Source of the DNA: Clostridiales bacterium | Lineage (GTDB): Bacteria; Bacillota; Clostridia; Peptostreptococcales; Anaerovoracaceae | DNA length: 59,620 nucleotides | Direction of reading: 5' to 3' | Assembly: GCA_015258265.1 (NCBI GenBank) | Contig: JABZIP010000008.1 | Location: forward strand, 1 to 59,620 | Shown: positions 19,435-29,003 of the stretch, one piece after another | Layout: the number at the start of each line of letters is the position of its first letter | How positions within the stretch are numbered: the stretch's first letter is position 1 | The notes under the pieces: generated by a model | What the model was told of the DNA's origin: nothing | The model's database searches: none | The model's input: the letters and a program-made list of their open reading frames with translations, nothing else | Position numbers and translations under genes: made by a program

Positions 19435-20061
19435 ATGCAGGAAAACAAAAACGGAACAAAATGTATCGGAATTTACGGCGGCAGCTTCGATCCGATACAT
19501 TTTGGACATATTGCACTGGCGAAGAAAGCGAAAGCCGAGCTTTCCCTTTCAAAGATTATATTTATTCCGACAAAAAAGCAACCGTTTAAGCTCAACAAAA
19601 CACCGGCAAGCTGTGAGGACCGAGTAAATATGATAAGGCTTGCTGTCAAAGACAATCCCGATTTCTCAGTGTCTATGCTCGAAATAGAGAGAGAGGGGAT
19701 TTCTTACACATTTGAAACATTGCGCAGTATTCGAAGATTATACGGCAAGGATGTTTCTTATTACTTGATTTTGGGAGCGGACTCATTTTTGGATATTGAG
19801 CGTTGGCATAAAGCTGACGAAATCCTTTCCTCGTGCAATTTAGCAGTAGGGATTCGTCCCGGTACAAGTATTGAAAAACTCGATATTACAAAGGAAAGAA
19901 TACAAAAACAATATCAAACTAACATAATTTTTTTGAACAACAAGGAACTTAAGATTTCTTCCACACAAATAAAGGAATGTATTAAAAATAATTTATCGCT
20001 TGGAGGATTGGTATCCAAAGAGGTATCAAACTATATCGATGAAAACAATTTGTATAGATGA
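19435..20061 (+). CDS. nadD: Nicotinate-nucleotide adenylyltransferase
   Basis: The 208 residues show the nucleotidyltransferase signature GIYGGSFDPIHFGHI and the C-terminal ISSTQIKECI motif of NadD. The enzyme makes NaAD from NaMN and ATP in NAD synthesis. ATG 19435 has no clear ribosome binding site, and it starts 9 bases after aspS, so translation may depend on coupling. Its last 23 bases overlap yqeK. The nadD-yqeK-rsfS order is typical of Bacillota. Confidence 0.93.
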   Translation: MQENKNGTKCIGIYGGSFDPIHFGHIALAKKAKAELSLSKIIFIPTKKQPFKLNKTPASCEDRVNMIRLAVKDNPDFSVSMLEIEREGISYTFETLRSIRRLYGKDVSYYLILGADSFLDIERWHKADEILSSCNLAVGIRPGTSIEKLDITKERIQKQYQTNIIFLNNKELKISSTQIKECIKNNLSLGGLVSKEVSNYIDENNLYR

Positions 20062-20602
20062 AAAAATTAACGAATTTATCAATGCGCATTTAACAGAAAA
20101 AAGAACCGCACATGTATATGCAGTTAGAGATACCGCAAAAGAGCTTGCAATTCGCTATGGTGAAGATCCAAGAAAAGCTGAAATTGCAGCACTTTGCCAC
20201 GATCTGTTCAAATGCTTTGATGTGAAGACAATAGACGCATATGTAAAAAAATACAAATTGCCTAAAAAATACTTAAATAACAAAAATCTTTCTCATGGTA
20301 AAATTGCAGCTGCTTTCGCAAAAGAGGAGCTATGTATAGACGATGATGACATATTAAATGCAATTTCGTTTCATACTACGGGTAGAGCAGGCATGTCGAA
20401 ACTGGAAAAAATCGTGTATCTTGCTGATGCGATAGAGCCGAATCGAATATACGATGAAGTGCATGCAATTCGGATGATGAGCAAAAAAGATTTGGACAAA
20501 GCCGTGATGATGACATTAGAGGGCAGTGTTAAAATGCTCGAAAGGCACGGCAAAGAAATTGACAAAGATACAATTAAAGCACTTAGCTTTATGAAAAAAT
20601 AG
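20039..20602 (+). CDS. yqeK: HD-domain Ap4A hydrolase YqeK
   Basis: This 187-residue protein has the HD pattern (H in RTAHVYAVRDTA, CHDLFK, a later HG in LSHGKIA, and YLADAIEPNR) of YqeK, a symmetrical diadenosine tetraphosphatase. The start chosen, ATG 20039, overlaps the end of nadD by 23 bases; the frame stays open to 20000, but those codons are nadD sequence in another frame and lack a start of similar quality. It is in the nadD-yqeK-rsfS-leuS run. Confidence 0.9.
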   Translation: MKTICIDEKINEFINAHLTEKRTAHVYAVRDTAKELAIRYGEDPRKAEIAALCHDLFKCFDVKTIDAYVKKYKLPKKYLNNKNLSHGKIAAAFAKEELCIDDDDILNAISFHTTGRAGMSKLEKIVYLADAIEPNRIYDEVHAIRMMSKKDLDKAVMMTLEGSVKMLERHGKEIDKDTIKALSFMKK

Positions 20603-20616
20603 AAAGGATGTAAAAT

Positions 20617-20967
20617 ATGGAAAACAGAGAGCTTGCATTATCTATAGCAGATACGCTTGAAAGTAAAAAAGCTATAGATGTAAATTGCATCGACATACGC
20701 GAAAAATCCGGATTTGCAGATTATATGGTGCTAGCATCCGCAACTTCTCAAAGGCAGCTTAAGGCTCTTGCCGACGAAGTTGAAGAACGCTTGGAAAAAC
20801 TCGAGATTTTTCCTAAAAGCGTAGAGGGCAAAGCAAATTCGACATGGATTTTAATGGACTATGGAGATGTAGTGGTGAATATTTTCACATACGATATGAG
20901 AGAACAATACAAAATAGAAGAGCTTTGGGAGGAATGTGAATTTTTAAGTATAAATTCACAAAAATAA
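20617..20967 (+). CDS. rsfS: Ribosomal silencing factor RsfS
   Basis: This 116-residue protein has the RsfS/Iojap pattern: ADYMVLASATSQRQLKALADEVEE, the WILMDYGDVVVNIF block and REQYKIEELW near the end. RsfS binds ribosomal protein uL14 and blocks subunit joining under starvation. It follows yqeK by 14 bases with AAAGGA upstream, and precedes leuS by one base. Confidence 0.93.
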   Translation: MENRELALSIADTLESKKAIDVNCIDIREKSGFADYMVLASATSQRQLKALADEVEERLEKLEIFPKSVEGKANSTWILMDYGDVVVNIFTYDMREQYKIEELWEECEFLSINSQK

Positions 20968-20968
20968 A

Positions 20969-23434
20969 ATGAACGAACGATACAATTTTAGCGAAATAGA
21001 AAAGAAATGGCAAACATATTGGGCGCAAAATAACACTTTCAAAACCAAAGAGGATGCGGGAAAAGAAAAGTATTATGTTTTGGAAATGTTTCCTTATCCG
21101 TCCGGTAAATTGCACATGGGACATGTACGAAACTATTCAATAGGTGATGTAATAGCAAGATATCACACTATGTCAGGGAAAAATGTATTGCATCCTATGG
21201 GATATGACTCTTTCGGACTGCCTGCTGAAAACGCGGCAATCAAGCATGGCATTCATCCTGCAACTTGGACTGTTGAGAATATGCAGGAGATGACACAGCA
21301 ATTAAAAGAACTTGGGTTTTCATACGATTGGGATAGGTCTGTAGCTACTTGTATGCCTGACTATTATAAGTGGATGCAGTGGATTTTCATACAATTTTAT
21401 AAAAAAGGATTAGCTTACAAAAAAGAGAATCCTGTAAACTGGTGCCCAAGCTGTCAAACTGTACTTGCGAACGAGCAGGTTGTAGACGGCGGATGTGAGC
21501 GTTGCAAAACTAAAGTCGGAAAGAAAAATTTGTCGCAGTGGTATTTAAAAATTACCGATTATGCAGATAGATTACTTGACAATTTGGAAAATTTGCCGGG
21601 ATGGCCTTCAAAGGTTAAAACCATGCAAAAAAACTGGATAGGTAAGAGCATAGGAGCGGAAGTTGATTTCGACATAGAAGGAAGCGACAAGAAGCTCAAA
21701 ATCTTTACTACGCGTCCGGATACGCTTTATGGCGTTACATATATGGTTTTGGCACCTGAGCATGCGTATGTTTCTGAACTTATAGCAAACACGGAAAATG
21801 AGAGTAAAGCGAAAAAATACATTGAAGAAGTTTCTCACAAAAGCGATATAGAACGAACTTCATCGAATGAAAAAACGGGCGTATTCATAAACCGATATGC
21901 AATAAATCCGCTTACAAAAAAGAGAGTTCCTATTTTCATTTCCGACTACGTACTGAAAGATTACGGTACAGGTGCTATAATGGCGGTACCTGCGCACGAT
22001 CAAAGGGACTTCGAATTTGCGAAAAAGTTTAATTGCGAAATAATTCCTGTCGTATCTCCAAAGGAAGATATAGATTTAAACAATTTGACGCAAGCGTTTG
22101 AAGCTGAAGGAACTCTAATAAATTCCGCCGAATTTGACGGAATGGAAAACAAAAAGGCTATCGAAAAAATCATAGACATGATAACCGAAAAAGGTATAGG
22201 TAAAAAGTCTATAAATTACAAACTTAGAGATTGGCTGATTTCAAGGCAAAGATACTGGGGAACACCTATTCCTATGATTTATTGCGACAAATGCGGTTGG
22301 GTTGCGGAAAAAGAAGAAAATTTACCGGTGCTTCTTCCTACCGATGTTGAATTCACAGGAAAAGGAGAATCACCACTTACGACAAGCAAAACTTTTGCAG
22401 ATACAACTTGTCCTGTTTGCGGTGCAAAAGCAAAGCGCGAGCTTGACACTATGGATACATTCCTTGATTCATCTTGGTATTTCCTTCGCTATACAGATGC
22501 CAATAATGATAAAGAAGCATTTAACAAGGATAAACAGGCATATTGGATGAATGTTGACCAATACATAGGCGGTGTTGAACACGCTATACTTCATTTGATG
22601 TATGCCCGTTTCTTCCAGATGGCGCTTTATGATTTAGGTTACACGACTGATGAAGAGCCTTTTAAAAACCTGCTAACTCAAGGTATGGTAATAAAAGACG
22701 GCGCAAAGATGAGCAAGTCCCTTGGTAATGTTGTAAGTCCTGAAACTATCATCAAAAAATACGGTGCCGATACGGCAAGACTTTTCATTTTGTTTGCGGC
22801 TCCGCCTGAAAGAGAGCTTGACTGGTCAGACGAGGGTGTTGAGGGTAGCTTTAGATTCTTAAACAGAGTATACAGACTGGTATATGAACTTGCAGAAACA
22901 ACAAAAAATGTAAATGATGATATTAAAATTGAGACAAAAGAAGATAAAACCCTTGCTTTTGCGCTTAATCATGCAGTTAAAAAAGTTGGCGAAGACATAA
23001 GCACGCGCTTTAACTTCAATACAGCTATCAGCTCTATTATGGAGCTTGTTAATGAAATGTATAGGCACAAGGAGCTTAACTCCCCGAATATGCCGCTTTT
23101 AAAAAGTGCTTTAACTAAGCTGGTTTTGATACTTTCGCCTTTTGCTCCGCATATATGTGAAGAACTTTGGCAAGAACTTGGAAACAACGAGTCCGTATAT
23201 CAAACTGCTTGGCCATCGTTTGACGAAAAAGCTCTAAAGCAGGATACGGTTGAAATTGTTGTGCAAATAAACGGTAAAATCAAGGAAAAATTGGAGGTAG
23301 ATGCTAATTTAGGAAAAACTGAGCTTGAAAATCTTGTAATGGCTAATCCTGCGGTAGCTGCATTACTTCAAGATAAAGAAATAGTAAAGCTGATTGCAGT
23401 TCCTAAAAAACTAGTAAATATAGTAGTTAAATAA
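20969..23434 (+). CDS. leuS: Leucyl-tRNA synthetase
   Basis: This 821-residue class I synthetase has HMGH (residues 49-52, in GKLHMGHVRN), a CP1 editing insertion (ITTRPDTLYGVTY-like block, here FTTRPDTLYG), and KMSKS in GAKMSKSLGN near residue 580. Zinc-type Cys pairs occur at CPSCQT and CPVCG. The C-terminal helical anticodon domain and leucine-specific tail are complete. No T-box or ribosome binding site is seen before ATG 20969, which starts one base after the rsfS stop codon, so translation is probably coupled. Confidence 0.95.
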   Translation: MNERYNFSEIEKKWQTYWAQNNTFKTKEDAGKEKYYVLEMFPYPSGKLHMGHVRNYSIGDVIARYHTMSGKNVLHPMGYDSFGLPAENAAIKHGIHPATWTVENMQEMTQQLKELGFSYDWDRSVATCMPDYYKWMQWIFIQFYKKGLAYKKENPVNWCPSCQTVLANEQVVDGGCERCKTKVGKKNLSQWYLKITDYADRLLDNLENLPGWPSKVKTMQKNWIGKSIGAEVDFDIEGSDKKLKIFTTRPDTLYGVTYMVLAPEHAYVSELIANTENESKAKKYIEEVSHKSDIERTSSNEKTGVFINRYAINPLTKKRVPIFISDYVLKDYGTGAIMAVPAHDQRDFEFAKKFNCEIIPVVSPKEDIDLNNLTQAFEAEGTLINSAEFDGMENKKAIEKIIDMITEKGIGKKSINYKLRDWLISRQRYWGTPIPMIYCDKCGWVAEKEENLPVLLPTDVEFTGKGESPLTTSKTFADTTCPVCGAKAKRELDTMDTFLDSSWYFLRYTDANNDKEAFNKDKQAYWMNVDQYIGGVEHAILHLMYARFFQMALYDLGYTTDEEPFKNLLTQGMVIKDGAKMSKSLGNVVSPETIIKKYGADTARLFILFAAPPERELDWSDEGVEGSFRFLNRVYRLVYELAETTKNVNDDIKIETKEDKTLAFALNHAVKKVGEDISTRFNFNTAISSIMELVNEMYRHKELNSPNMPLLKSALTKLVLILSPFAPHICEELWQELGNNESVYQTAWPSFDEKALKQDTVEIVVQINGKIKEKLEVDANLGKTELENLVMANPAVAALLQDKEIVKLIAVPKKLVNIVVK

Positions 23435-23444
23435 AGGAAAGAAC

Positions 23445-25124
23445 ATGAAAAACAATAATGAATATAGAAATGGAGTCCCGTTAAAAGTAATTCCGATAGG
23501 AGGTCTTAACGAAATCGGTAAAAATATGACTTTGCTCGAATACAAAGACAACATATTGATAATTGACTGCGGGCTGTCTTTTCCGGACGATGAGCTTTAC
23601 GGTATAGATATTGTAATACCGGATTTCAGCTATCTTGTCCAAAATAAGGAAAAAATTAAAGGTATGATATTGACACATGGACACGAAGATCATATCGGCG
23701 GAATACCATATTTGTTAAAACAAATAAACGTACCTATTTACGGCACCAGATTGACGCTTGGACTTGTCGAAAACAAAATTAAGGAACACAATATACAGGC
23801 AAATCTGAATATAATAAAGCCCGGCGATATAGCTAAAATAGGTGTATTTAAATGCGAGGCAATTAGAAGTACACACTCTGTTGCGGATGCTATTTGTATA
23901 TGCATAGATACACCGGTAGGTAAGATATTCCATACGGGCGATTTTAAAATAGATTACACTCCTATTCAGGGCGAGCCTATGGATTTTGCAAGACTTGCAG
24001 AGCTCGGAACGGAGGGTATTCGACTGATGCTTTGCGACAGTACTAATGCAACGAGAGCAGGCTATTCAATGTCTGAACAAACTGTTGGAAACACAATAGA
24101 AAACATTTTTAGAAATTCAGAAGCACGAATTATAATTGCTACGTTTTCTTCAAATGTCCATAGAGTACAGCGCATCATAGACAATGCTGTACTGTTCGGT
24201 AGAAAAGTTGCCATATCCGGCAGAAGTATGGTAAATGTAATGAATCTCGCTATGGAGCTAGGTTATTTGAAAGTACCTGCAAATGTTCTTGTAGATATAA
24301 ATAAGACTAAGAATATACCGGATAAGGAACTTGTGATTATTACAACAGGAAGTCAAGGTGAGCCTATGTCCGCATTATCGAGGATGGCATCAAAAGAGCA
24401 CAAGGCTATATCCATTAAAAAGGGCGATATGGTAATTCTTTCATCAAGTCCTGTACCTGGTAATGAAAAAACCGTTTCGAACATAGTAAACAAACTCTTT
24501 GAGCTTGGAGCGGAAGTGATTTATGCCGACATTGCAGATATACATGTTTCAGGACACGCTTGTCAAGAAGAGCTGAAACTGATGCATAGTCTAATAAAAC
24601 CGGAATTATTTATGCCGGTTCATGGAGAATATAGACATTTGGAAGCACATTCAAAGCTGGCACAAAGCCTCGGAATGGCGCCGGAAGATATATTTATATT
24701 GGAAAACGGTGATGCTCTTAACATTACATCAAAGAAAGCGGTTCTCAAAAAAGAAGAGGTGCCGGCAACCGCAATTTATGTTGACGGACTCGGTGTTGGA
24801 GATGTCGGAAATATAGTATTAAGAGATAGAAAATTGCTTTCCGAATCCGGCTTAATAATAGTGATTTCAGCTGTCAACAGAAGCGAACAGTTGATTTACA
24901 GCGGCCCTGAAATAGTAACGCGAGGTTTTGTATATGTGCGTGAAAACGAGGATTTAATAGGTGAAGCAAAAAAAATAGCAAGAGATGTAATATCTTCCAG
25001 CCTACACAATAATGTTACGGACTGGGCAGTACTGAAAGCGTCTGTCAGAGATGCGCTTAGAGGCTTTATATACAAACAAACTAAAAGAAGCCCTGTAATA
25101 TTGCCTATCTTTTTGGATATGTAA
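23445..25124 (+). CDS. rnjA: Ribonuclease J
   Basis: This 559-residue MBL/beta-CASP nuclease shows the metal motif THGHEDHIGG, further metal ligands (HSVADAI, HTGDFKID), the beta-CASP residues (SGRSM, TTGSQGEPMSAL) and the late histidine block MPVHGEYRHL, then a C-terminal domain. RNase J has 5'-exo- and endonuclease activity in mRNA turnover and rRNA maturation in Bacillota. It ends the leuS operon; the ribosome binding site AAAGGAAAG precedes ATG 23445. Confidence 0.93.
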   Translation: MKNNNEYRNGVPLKVIPIGGLNEIGKNMTLLEYKDNILIIDCGLSFPDDELYGIDIVIPDFSYLVQNKEKIKGMILTHGHEDHIGGIPYLLKQINVPIYGTRLTLGLVENKIKEHNIQANLNIIKPGDIAKIGVFKCEAIRSTHSVADAICICIDTPVGKIFHTGDFKIDYTPIQGEPMDFARLAELGTEGIRLMLCDSTNATRAGYSMSEQTVGNTIENIFRNSEARIIIATFSSNVHRVQRIIDNAVLFGRKVAISGRSMVNVMNLAMELGYLKVPANVLVDINKTKNIPDKELVIITTGSQGEPMSALSRMASKEHKAISIKKGDMVILSSSPVPGNEKTVSNIVNKLFELGAEVIYADIADIHVSGHACQEELKLMHSLIKPELFMPVHGEYRHLEAHSKLAQSLGMAPEDIFILENGDALNITSKKAVLKKEEVPATAIYVDGLGVGDVGNIVLRDRKLLSESGLIIVISAVNRSEQLIYSGPEIVTRGFVYVRENEDLIGEAKKIARDVISSSLHNNVTDWAVLKASVRDALRGFIYKQTKRSPVILPIFLDM

Positions 25125-25182
25125 ATTAAATATTCAAAATGCAAACTTTTCATGGCAATATTTTCAATTTAATCAAATCGGC

Positions 25183-25223
25183 ATCCCCCAAAGCTATCAA
25201 TTAAATTGATAGCTTTGGGGGAT
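25183..25223. repeat. Near-perfect 20-bp hairpin without a T tail
   Basis: The arm at 25183-25202 (starts ATCCCCCAAAGC) is exactly complementary to 25204-25223. This very stable hairpin lies in the 287-base gap between rnjA and efp. No T run follows on either strand, so it is not a standard intrinsic terminator, though it could stop transcription or protect the rnjA mRNA 3' end. Confidence 0.85.
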
Positions 25224-25275
25224 ACCTTATATAAGACGCTGAAAGGCATCGTACTTGAGTCAGACAAAAAAGTGC

Positions 25276-25304
25276 TTGAATCATAAACTTTTTTATGGTA
25301 TAAT
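25276..25304 (+). promoter_or_regulatory. Promoter of efp
   Basis: TTGAAT (25276-25281) and TATAAT (25299-25304) have a 17-base spacer. A second TATAAT lies at 25352-25357 without a convincing -35, so a second start is possible. Confidence 0.7.
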
Positions 25305-25417
25305 TTGAGCGATTGACAAAAGGAAACAGAGTTTTAGCTCAAGTTTTTCAGTATAATAGCTGGGATAATTAAATAATTTGCTAAATCAATTAAATTAAAA
25401 TATAAGGAGTAATGATA

Positions 25418-25978
25418 ATGTTGTATGCAAGCGATTTTAGAAAAGGAATGACCTTTGAGATGAATGGAGAACCACATGTTATATTGGATTTCCAACATGT
25501 TAAGCCGGGTAAAGGCGCGGCATTTGTAAGAACTAAATATAGAAACATACTTACAGGTGCTACTCGAGAAGAGGCTTTCAATCCTAACGATAAATTCCCG
25601 AAGGCTCATATCGAAACCAAGCAGATGCAATATCTTTACAACGACGGAGAACTATATTACTTCATGGATCAGGAATCCTTTGAACAGGTACCTTTGATGG
25701 CTGAACAGGTTGAGGAAGCTATGAAATACCTAAGAGAGAACGATGAGGCTACTATCAAGTTTTACAACAATGCGGCTTTCATGGTTGAAGCTCCAAACTT
25801 TGTAAATTTGAAAGTTATCGAAACTGAGCCCGGTGTTAAAGGAGATACCGCTACAAATGTTACAAAAGCGGCTACTGTAGAAACAGGTGCGATTATTCAA
25901 GTTCCTATCTTTATCGAAGAAGGCGAAGTAATTCAAATTGATACAAGAACAGGCGAATATCTCGGCAGAGCAAAATAG
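25418..25978 (+). CDS. efp: Elongation factor P
   Basis: This 186-residue, three-domain protein relieves ribosome stalling at polyproline. That is relevant here, since the adhesin wall regions are Pro-rich. Start ATG 25418 has AAGGAG 8 bases upstream; ATG 25412 is only 2 bases from that site. The N-terminal KOW-like domain carries Lys32 at the loop tip (KPGKGAAFV), the position modified in EF-P. No modification gene is visible in the window. The OB domains contain QEYLY-like and AFVRTKYRN blocks, and the C-terminus RTGEYLGRAK is typical. Confidence 0.95.
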   Translation: MLYASDFRKGMTFEMNGEPHVILDFQHVKPGKGAAFVRTKYRNILTGATREEAFNPNDKFPKAHIETKQMQYLYNDGELYYFMDQESFEQVPLMAEQVEEAMKYLRENDEATIKFYNNAAFMVEAPNFVNLKVIETEPGVKGDTATNVTKAATVETGAIIQVPIFIEEGEVIQIDTRTGEYLGRAK

Positions 25979-25990
25979 TTAAATATATAA

Positions 25991-26016
25991 GAGGGGGCGT
26001 TTAGGCGTCCCTTTTG
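25991..26016 (+). terminator. Possible weak terminator/attenuator after efp
   Basis: An AGGGGGCG / CGTCCCTTTT imperfect stem with a short T run lies between efp and mltG, so partial read-through into mltG is likely. Confidence 0.4.
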
Positions 26017-26030
26017 AAATAGGAGAAAAT

Positions 26031-27044
26031 ATGAAAAAAATTGTACTTGCATTTCTTGTAATTGTAACCATCGTTTTGGCTTTTATCGCTTTAAATTTTT
26101 TGTCCGTATTTAAGCCTGTATCTTCGGATACCAATGCTGTAACAGTTGAAATACCAAAGGGTTCGTCAACAACTTACATAGCAATTACACTGGAAGAAAA
26201 AAAACTCATTAAAAATGCTTATGCGTTTAAAGTATTGTCAAAATTTAAGAAATACGACGGCAAATATAAAGCAGGTTTGTATAGCCTCTCACCGTCTATG
26301 ACTCCCGAAACAATGATGAAAATAATAGCAGGCGGAAAAAGCGATGTCGTAAAATTGACTGTGCCTGAGGGTTTGACTCTGTCGCAAATCGCAGAGAAAC
26401 TCGAAACGCTCGGTATTTGCAGCCAACAAGAATTTTTTAATGAAATTGAAAACGGCAAATTCGATTATAAATTTGTGAAAGGCTTGCCTGACGGGCAAAA
26501 TAGACTCGAAGGATTTTTGTATCCTGAAACATATTTTGTATACAAAAATGCTTCCGCTCACGATTGCATAGATAAGATGCTTGCGCAATTTGATTCGCTT
26601 TTCACAAATGACTATTACAAAAAAGCGAAAGAAATGAATTTGAGTGTTCTCGAAGTTGTAACTGTTGCTTCACTTATCGAAAGGGAAACATCCGCCGCAT
26701 CCGAAGGCGGAAAGGTTGCAAGTGTAATATACAACAGGCTGAGCGTGGGGCAACCTCTTGGAATTGACGCCACAATACAGTATGCATTACCTGCCCACAA
26801 AGATAGACTAAATTACGAAGACCTTAAGGTAGATTCTCCATACAATACATACAAGAATAAAGGATTACCGCCAGGGCCGATATGCTCACCCGGTATAGCT
26901 GCAATAAATGCCGCATTGAATCCTGAAGATACAGACTATTTTTACTATGTGCTCAGTCCGAATAACGACGGCACACACAATTTTTCAAATTCCTATACAG
27001 AGTTTTTGGTAAATAAGAAGAAATACAAGGAGAGCCTTAAGTAG
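26031..27044 (+). CDS. mltG: Endolytic murein transglycosylase MltG (YceG-like)
   Basis: This 337-residue protein has a single N-terminal membrane helix, a LysM-like region, and the YceG catalytic domain with Glu in SLIERETSA and the C-terminal block GLPPGPICSPGIAAINAALNP. MltG cleaves nascent peptidoglycan strands at the membrane and limits glycan length. It leads the mltG-trmR-U32 cluster (the order of yrrL-yrrM-yrrN/O in Bacillus). The trmR start is 2 bases after its stop codon. Confidence 0.93.
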   Translation: MKKIVLAFLVIVTIVLAFIALNFLSVFKPVSSDTNAVTVEIPKGSSTTYIAITLEEKKLIKNAYAFKVLSKFKKYDGKYKAGLYSLSPSMTPETMMKIIAGGKSDVVKLTVPEGLTLSQIAEKLETLGICSQQEFFNEIENGKFDYKFVKGLPDGQNRLEGFLYPETYFVYKNASAHDCIDKMLAQFDSLFTNDYYKKAKEMNLSVLEVVTVASLIERETSAASEGGKVASVIYNRLSVGQPLGIDATIQYALPAHKDRLNYEDLKVDSPYNTYKNKGLPPGPICSPGIAAINAALNPEDTDYFYYVLSPNNDGTHNFSNSYTEFLVNKKKYKESLK

Positions 27045-27046
27045 TA

Positions 27047-27709
27047 ATGAACATAACAAACGATAAGGTTACAGATTATATAAATTCTTATTACAAGGCT
27101 CTTGACGAAGAACTTTTGGATCTTCGCATCCGCTCTGAAAACGCTCGTATCCCTATAATACTAAGGGAAACTGAAACCGTTTTGCGATCAATTTTGCTAC
27201 TTAAAAAACCGCAAAGAATACTTGAAATAGGAACTGCTAACGGTTATTCGGCGAGTTTTTTCGCAAAACTGCTGCCGACAGCCCATATTACAACTATAGA
27301 GGCATCGCAAGAAAGATACGAAGAAGCGGTTCAAAATTTCAAAAATTTAGGATTGGACAACAATGTTACAGTGCATTTCGGAATGGCAGAAGATCTACTT
27401 GTAAAAATGGAACACACGGGCGAAAGTAATTTTGATTTTGTATTTATAGACGCTGCTAAGAGCAAATATCTTGAATTTTTCAATGCTGCAATCAAGTTAT
27501 GCAACCCAAACGCTATAGTCATATCTGATAATGTTTTGATGAGGGCAATGGTTGCTTCGGACGAATTTGATGAAAAAAGGCGTTACAAAACGAATATCAA
27601 ACACCTTAGAGCGTATGTGGACTACCTTTTTCAGCAAAAGAATCACTATACAAGCATACTTTCAGTAGGAGATGGACTTGCTCTCACTGAACTTGATGTC
27701 AATAACTAA
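27047..27709 (+). CDS. trmR: tRNA 5-hydroxyuridine methyltransferase TrmR-like O-methyltransferase
   Basis: This 220-residue class I SAM methyltransferase has motif I (ILEIGTANGYSASFF), an acidic ETIEAS-type segment (ITTIEASQERYEEA) and FVFIDAAKSKYLEFF. It is the OMT-3 family. In Bacillus the same neighbour (YrrM/TrmR) methylates 5-hydroxyuridine at tRNA position 34 and the adjacent U32 proteins make the hydroxyl. The order here (mltG, trmR, U32) supports this function. ATG 27047 is 12 bases after AAGGAGAG. Confidence 0.8.
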   Translation: MNITNDKVTDYINSYYKALDEELLDLRIRSENARIPIILRETETVLRSILLLKKPQRILEIGTANGYSASFFAKLLPTAHITTIEASQERYEEAVQNFKNLGLDNNVTVHFGMAEDLLVKMEHTGESNFDFVFIDAAKSKYLEFFNAAIKLCNPNAIVISDNVLMRAMVASDEFDEKRRYKTNIKHLRAYVDYLFQQKNHYTSILSVGDGLALTELDVNN

Positions 27710-27732
27710 GTTATGTAAACAATCGGAGGTAT

Positions 27733-28956
27733 ATGAATAAAATAGAACTTTTGGCCCCTGCAGGGGATTTAGAAAAATTAAAGACTGCGATAGACTACGG
27801 TGCAGATGCCGTTTATTTTGGCGGAGAAATGTTCAGTTTACGCGCAGGTTCTTCAAATCTCAGCATTCAAGATATCAAAGAAGGTGTTGATTACGCACAT
27901 AAAAAAGGAAAAAAAGCATATCTTACAACTAACATTTACGCCCACAACGAAGACATCTCACCATTTGCGGAATACTTGCAAAAAATAAAAGATATTCCGA
28001 TAGATGCCTTTTTAATTTCAGATCCCGGCATTATGATGATGGTAAAAGAGGCGATTCCAAATGCTGAAATTCATCTAAGCACGCAGGCAAATATGACTAA
28101 TTTGCAAACTGCTAAGTTTTGGTACAATCAAGGTGTCAAGCGCATTGTTTTAGCTAGAGAGCTTACGCTTGAAGAAATATCCGAAATTAAAAAAAATATG
28201 CCTAGCGATATGGAGCTTGAAGCATTTGTTCACGGAGCTATGTGTATTTCTTATTCCGGCAGATGCCTTCTTAGCAATTTTATGATAGGTAGAGATGCAA
28301 ATAAAGGCGAATGTGCACATCCTTGTCGATGGAAATATCACCTAATTGAGGAAAAAAGACCAAATGAATATTACGAGATTGGTGAGGACTCTCGTGGTAC
28401 ATATATAATGAATTCTAAAGATTTGTGTATGATTGAACATATACCGGATATTATAGAAGCGGGAATTTCGTCAGCTAAAATCGAAGGCAGAATGAAAAGC
28501 GCATTTTATGTGGCGACAATAGTTTCCGCATATAGAAAAGCTATTGATGCTTATTACGAAAACAAGGATAATTATACCTTCAAAAGCGAATGGATGGATG
28601 AACTTAAGAAAGTCAGCCACAGAGAATTTACAACGGGTTTTTACTATAAGAAACCGAGTAGCGAAGATCAAAATTATCAGACCTCAGCATATACAAGGGA
28701 GTATTCGTTTGTCGGCATAGTCAAGGACTACGACGAAGAAAGCGGTATTGCAGAAATAGAACAGCGAAATAAAATGGTTGTCGGAGATGAAATAGAAATC
28801 ATGGGACCGTATACCGACTTCTTTACACATACGATTACTTCGATGCAAGATGTGGACGGTAATGAAATAGAAAGCGCGCCGCATGCTCAACAGATGATAA
28901 AAATGAAACTTCAAAAACCTGTAAAAGCGGGTTTCATATTGCGAAAGCGCAAATGA
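27733..28956 (+). CDS. trhP: U32 family peptidase, probable tRNA hydroxylation protein TrhP
   Basis: This 407-residue protein opens with ELLAPAGDLEKLKTAIDYGADAVYFGG and carries the U32 signature EAFVHGAMCISYSGRCLLSNF and a conserved Cys pair in GECAHPCRWKY. TrhP/YrrO-type U32 proteins are needed for prephenate-dependent 5-hydroxylation of wobble uridine, the substrate of TrmR upstream. Proteolysis is not established for this group. Bacillus has two U32 genes here; only one is present in this window. Confidence 0.85.
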   Translation: MNKIELLAPAGDLEKLKTAIDYGADAVYFGGEMFSLRAGSSNLSIQDIKEGVDYAHKKGKKAYLTTNIYAHNEDISPFAEYLQKIKDIPIDAFLISDPGIMMMVKEAIPNAEIHLSTQANMTNLQTAKFWYNQGVKRIVLARELTLEEISEIKKNMPSDMELEAFVHGAMCISYSGRCLLSNFMIGRDANKGECAHPCRWKYHLIEEKRPNEYYEIGEDSRGTYIMNSKDLCMIEHIPDIIEAGISSAKIEGRMKSAFYVATIVSAYRKAIDAYYENKDNYTFKSEWMDELKKVSHREFTTGFYYKKPSSEDQNYQTSAYTREYSFVGIVKDYDEESGIAEIEQRNKMVVGDEIEIMGPYTDFFTHTITSMQDVDGNEIESAPHAQQMIKMKLQKPVKAGFILRKRK

Positions 28957-29003
28957 TATGATACAATTAAATGATAGAAACTAACTATTTAAGGAGAATT
29001 TTT

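Noticed and set aside
25313..25318. TTGACA before the second TATAAT of efp as a promoter pair
   Set aside because: The spacing to TATAAT at 25352 is 33 bases, too far for a normal promoter.
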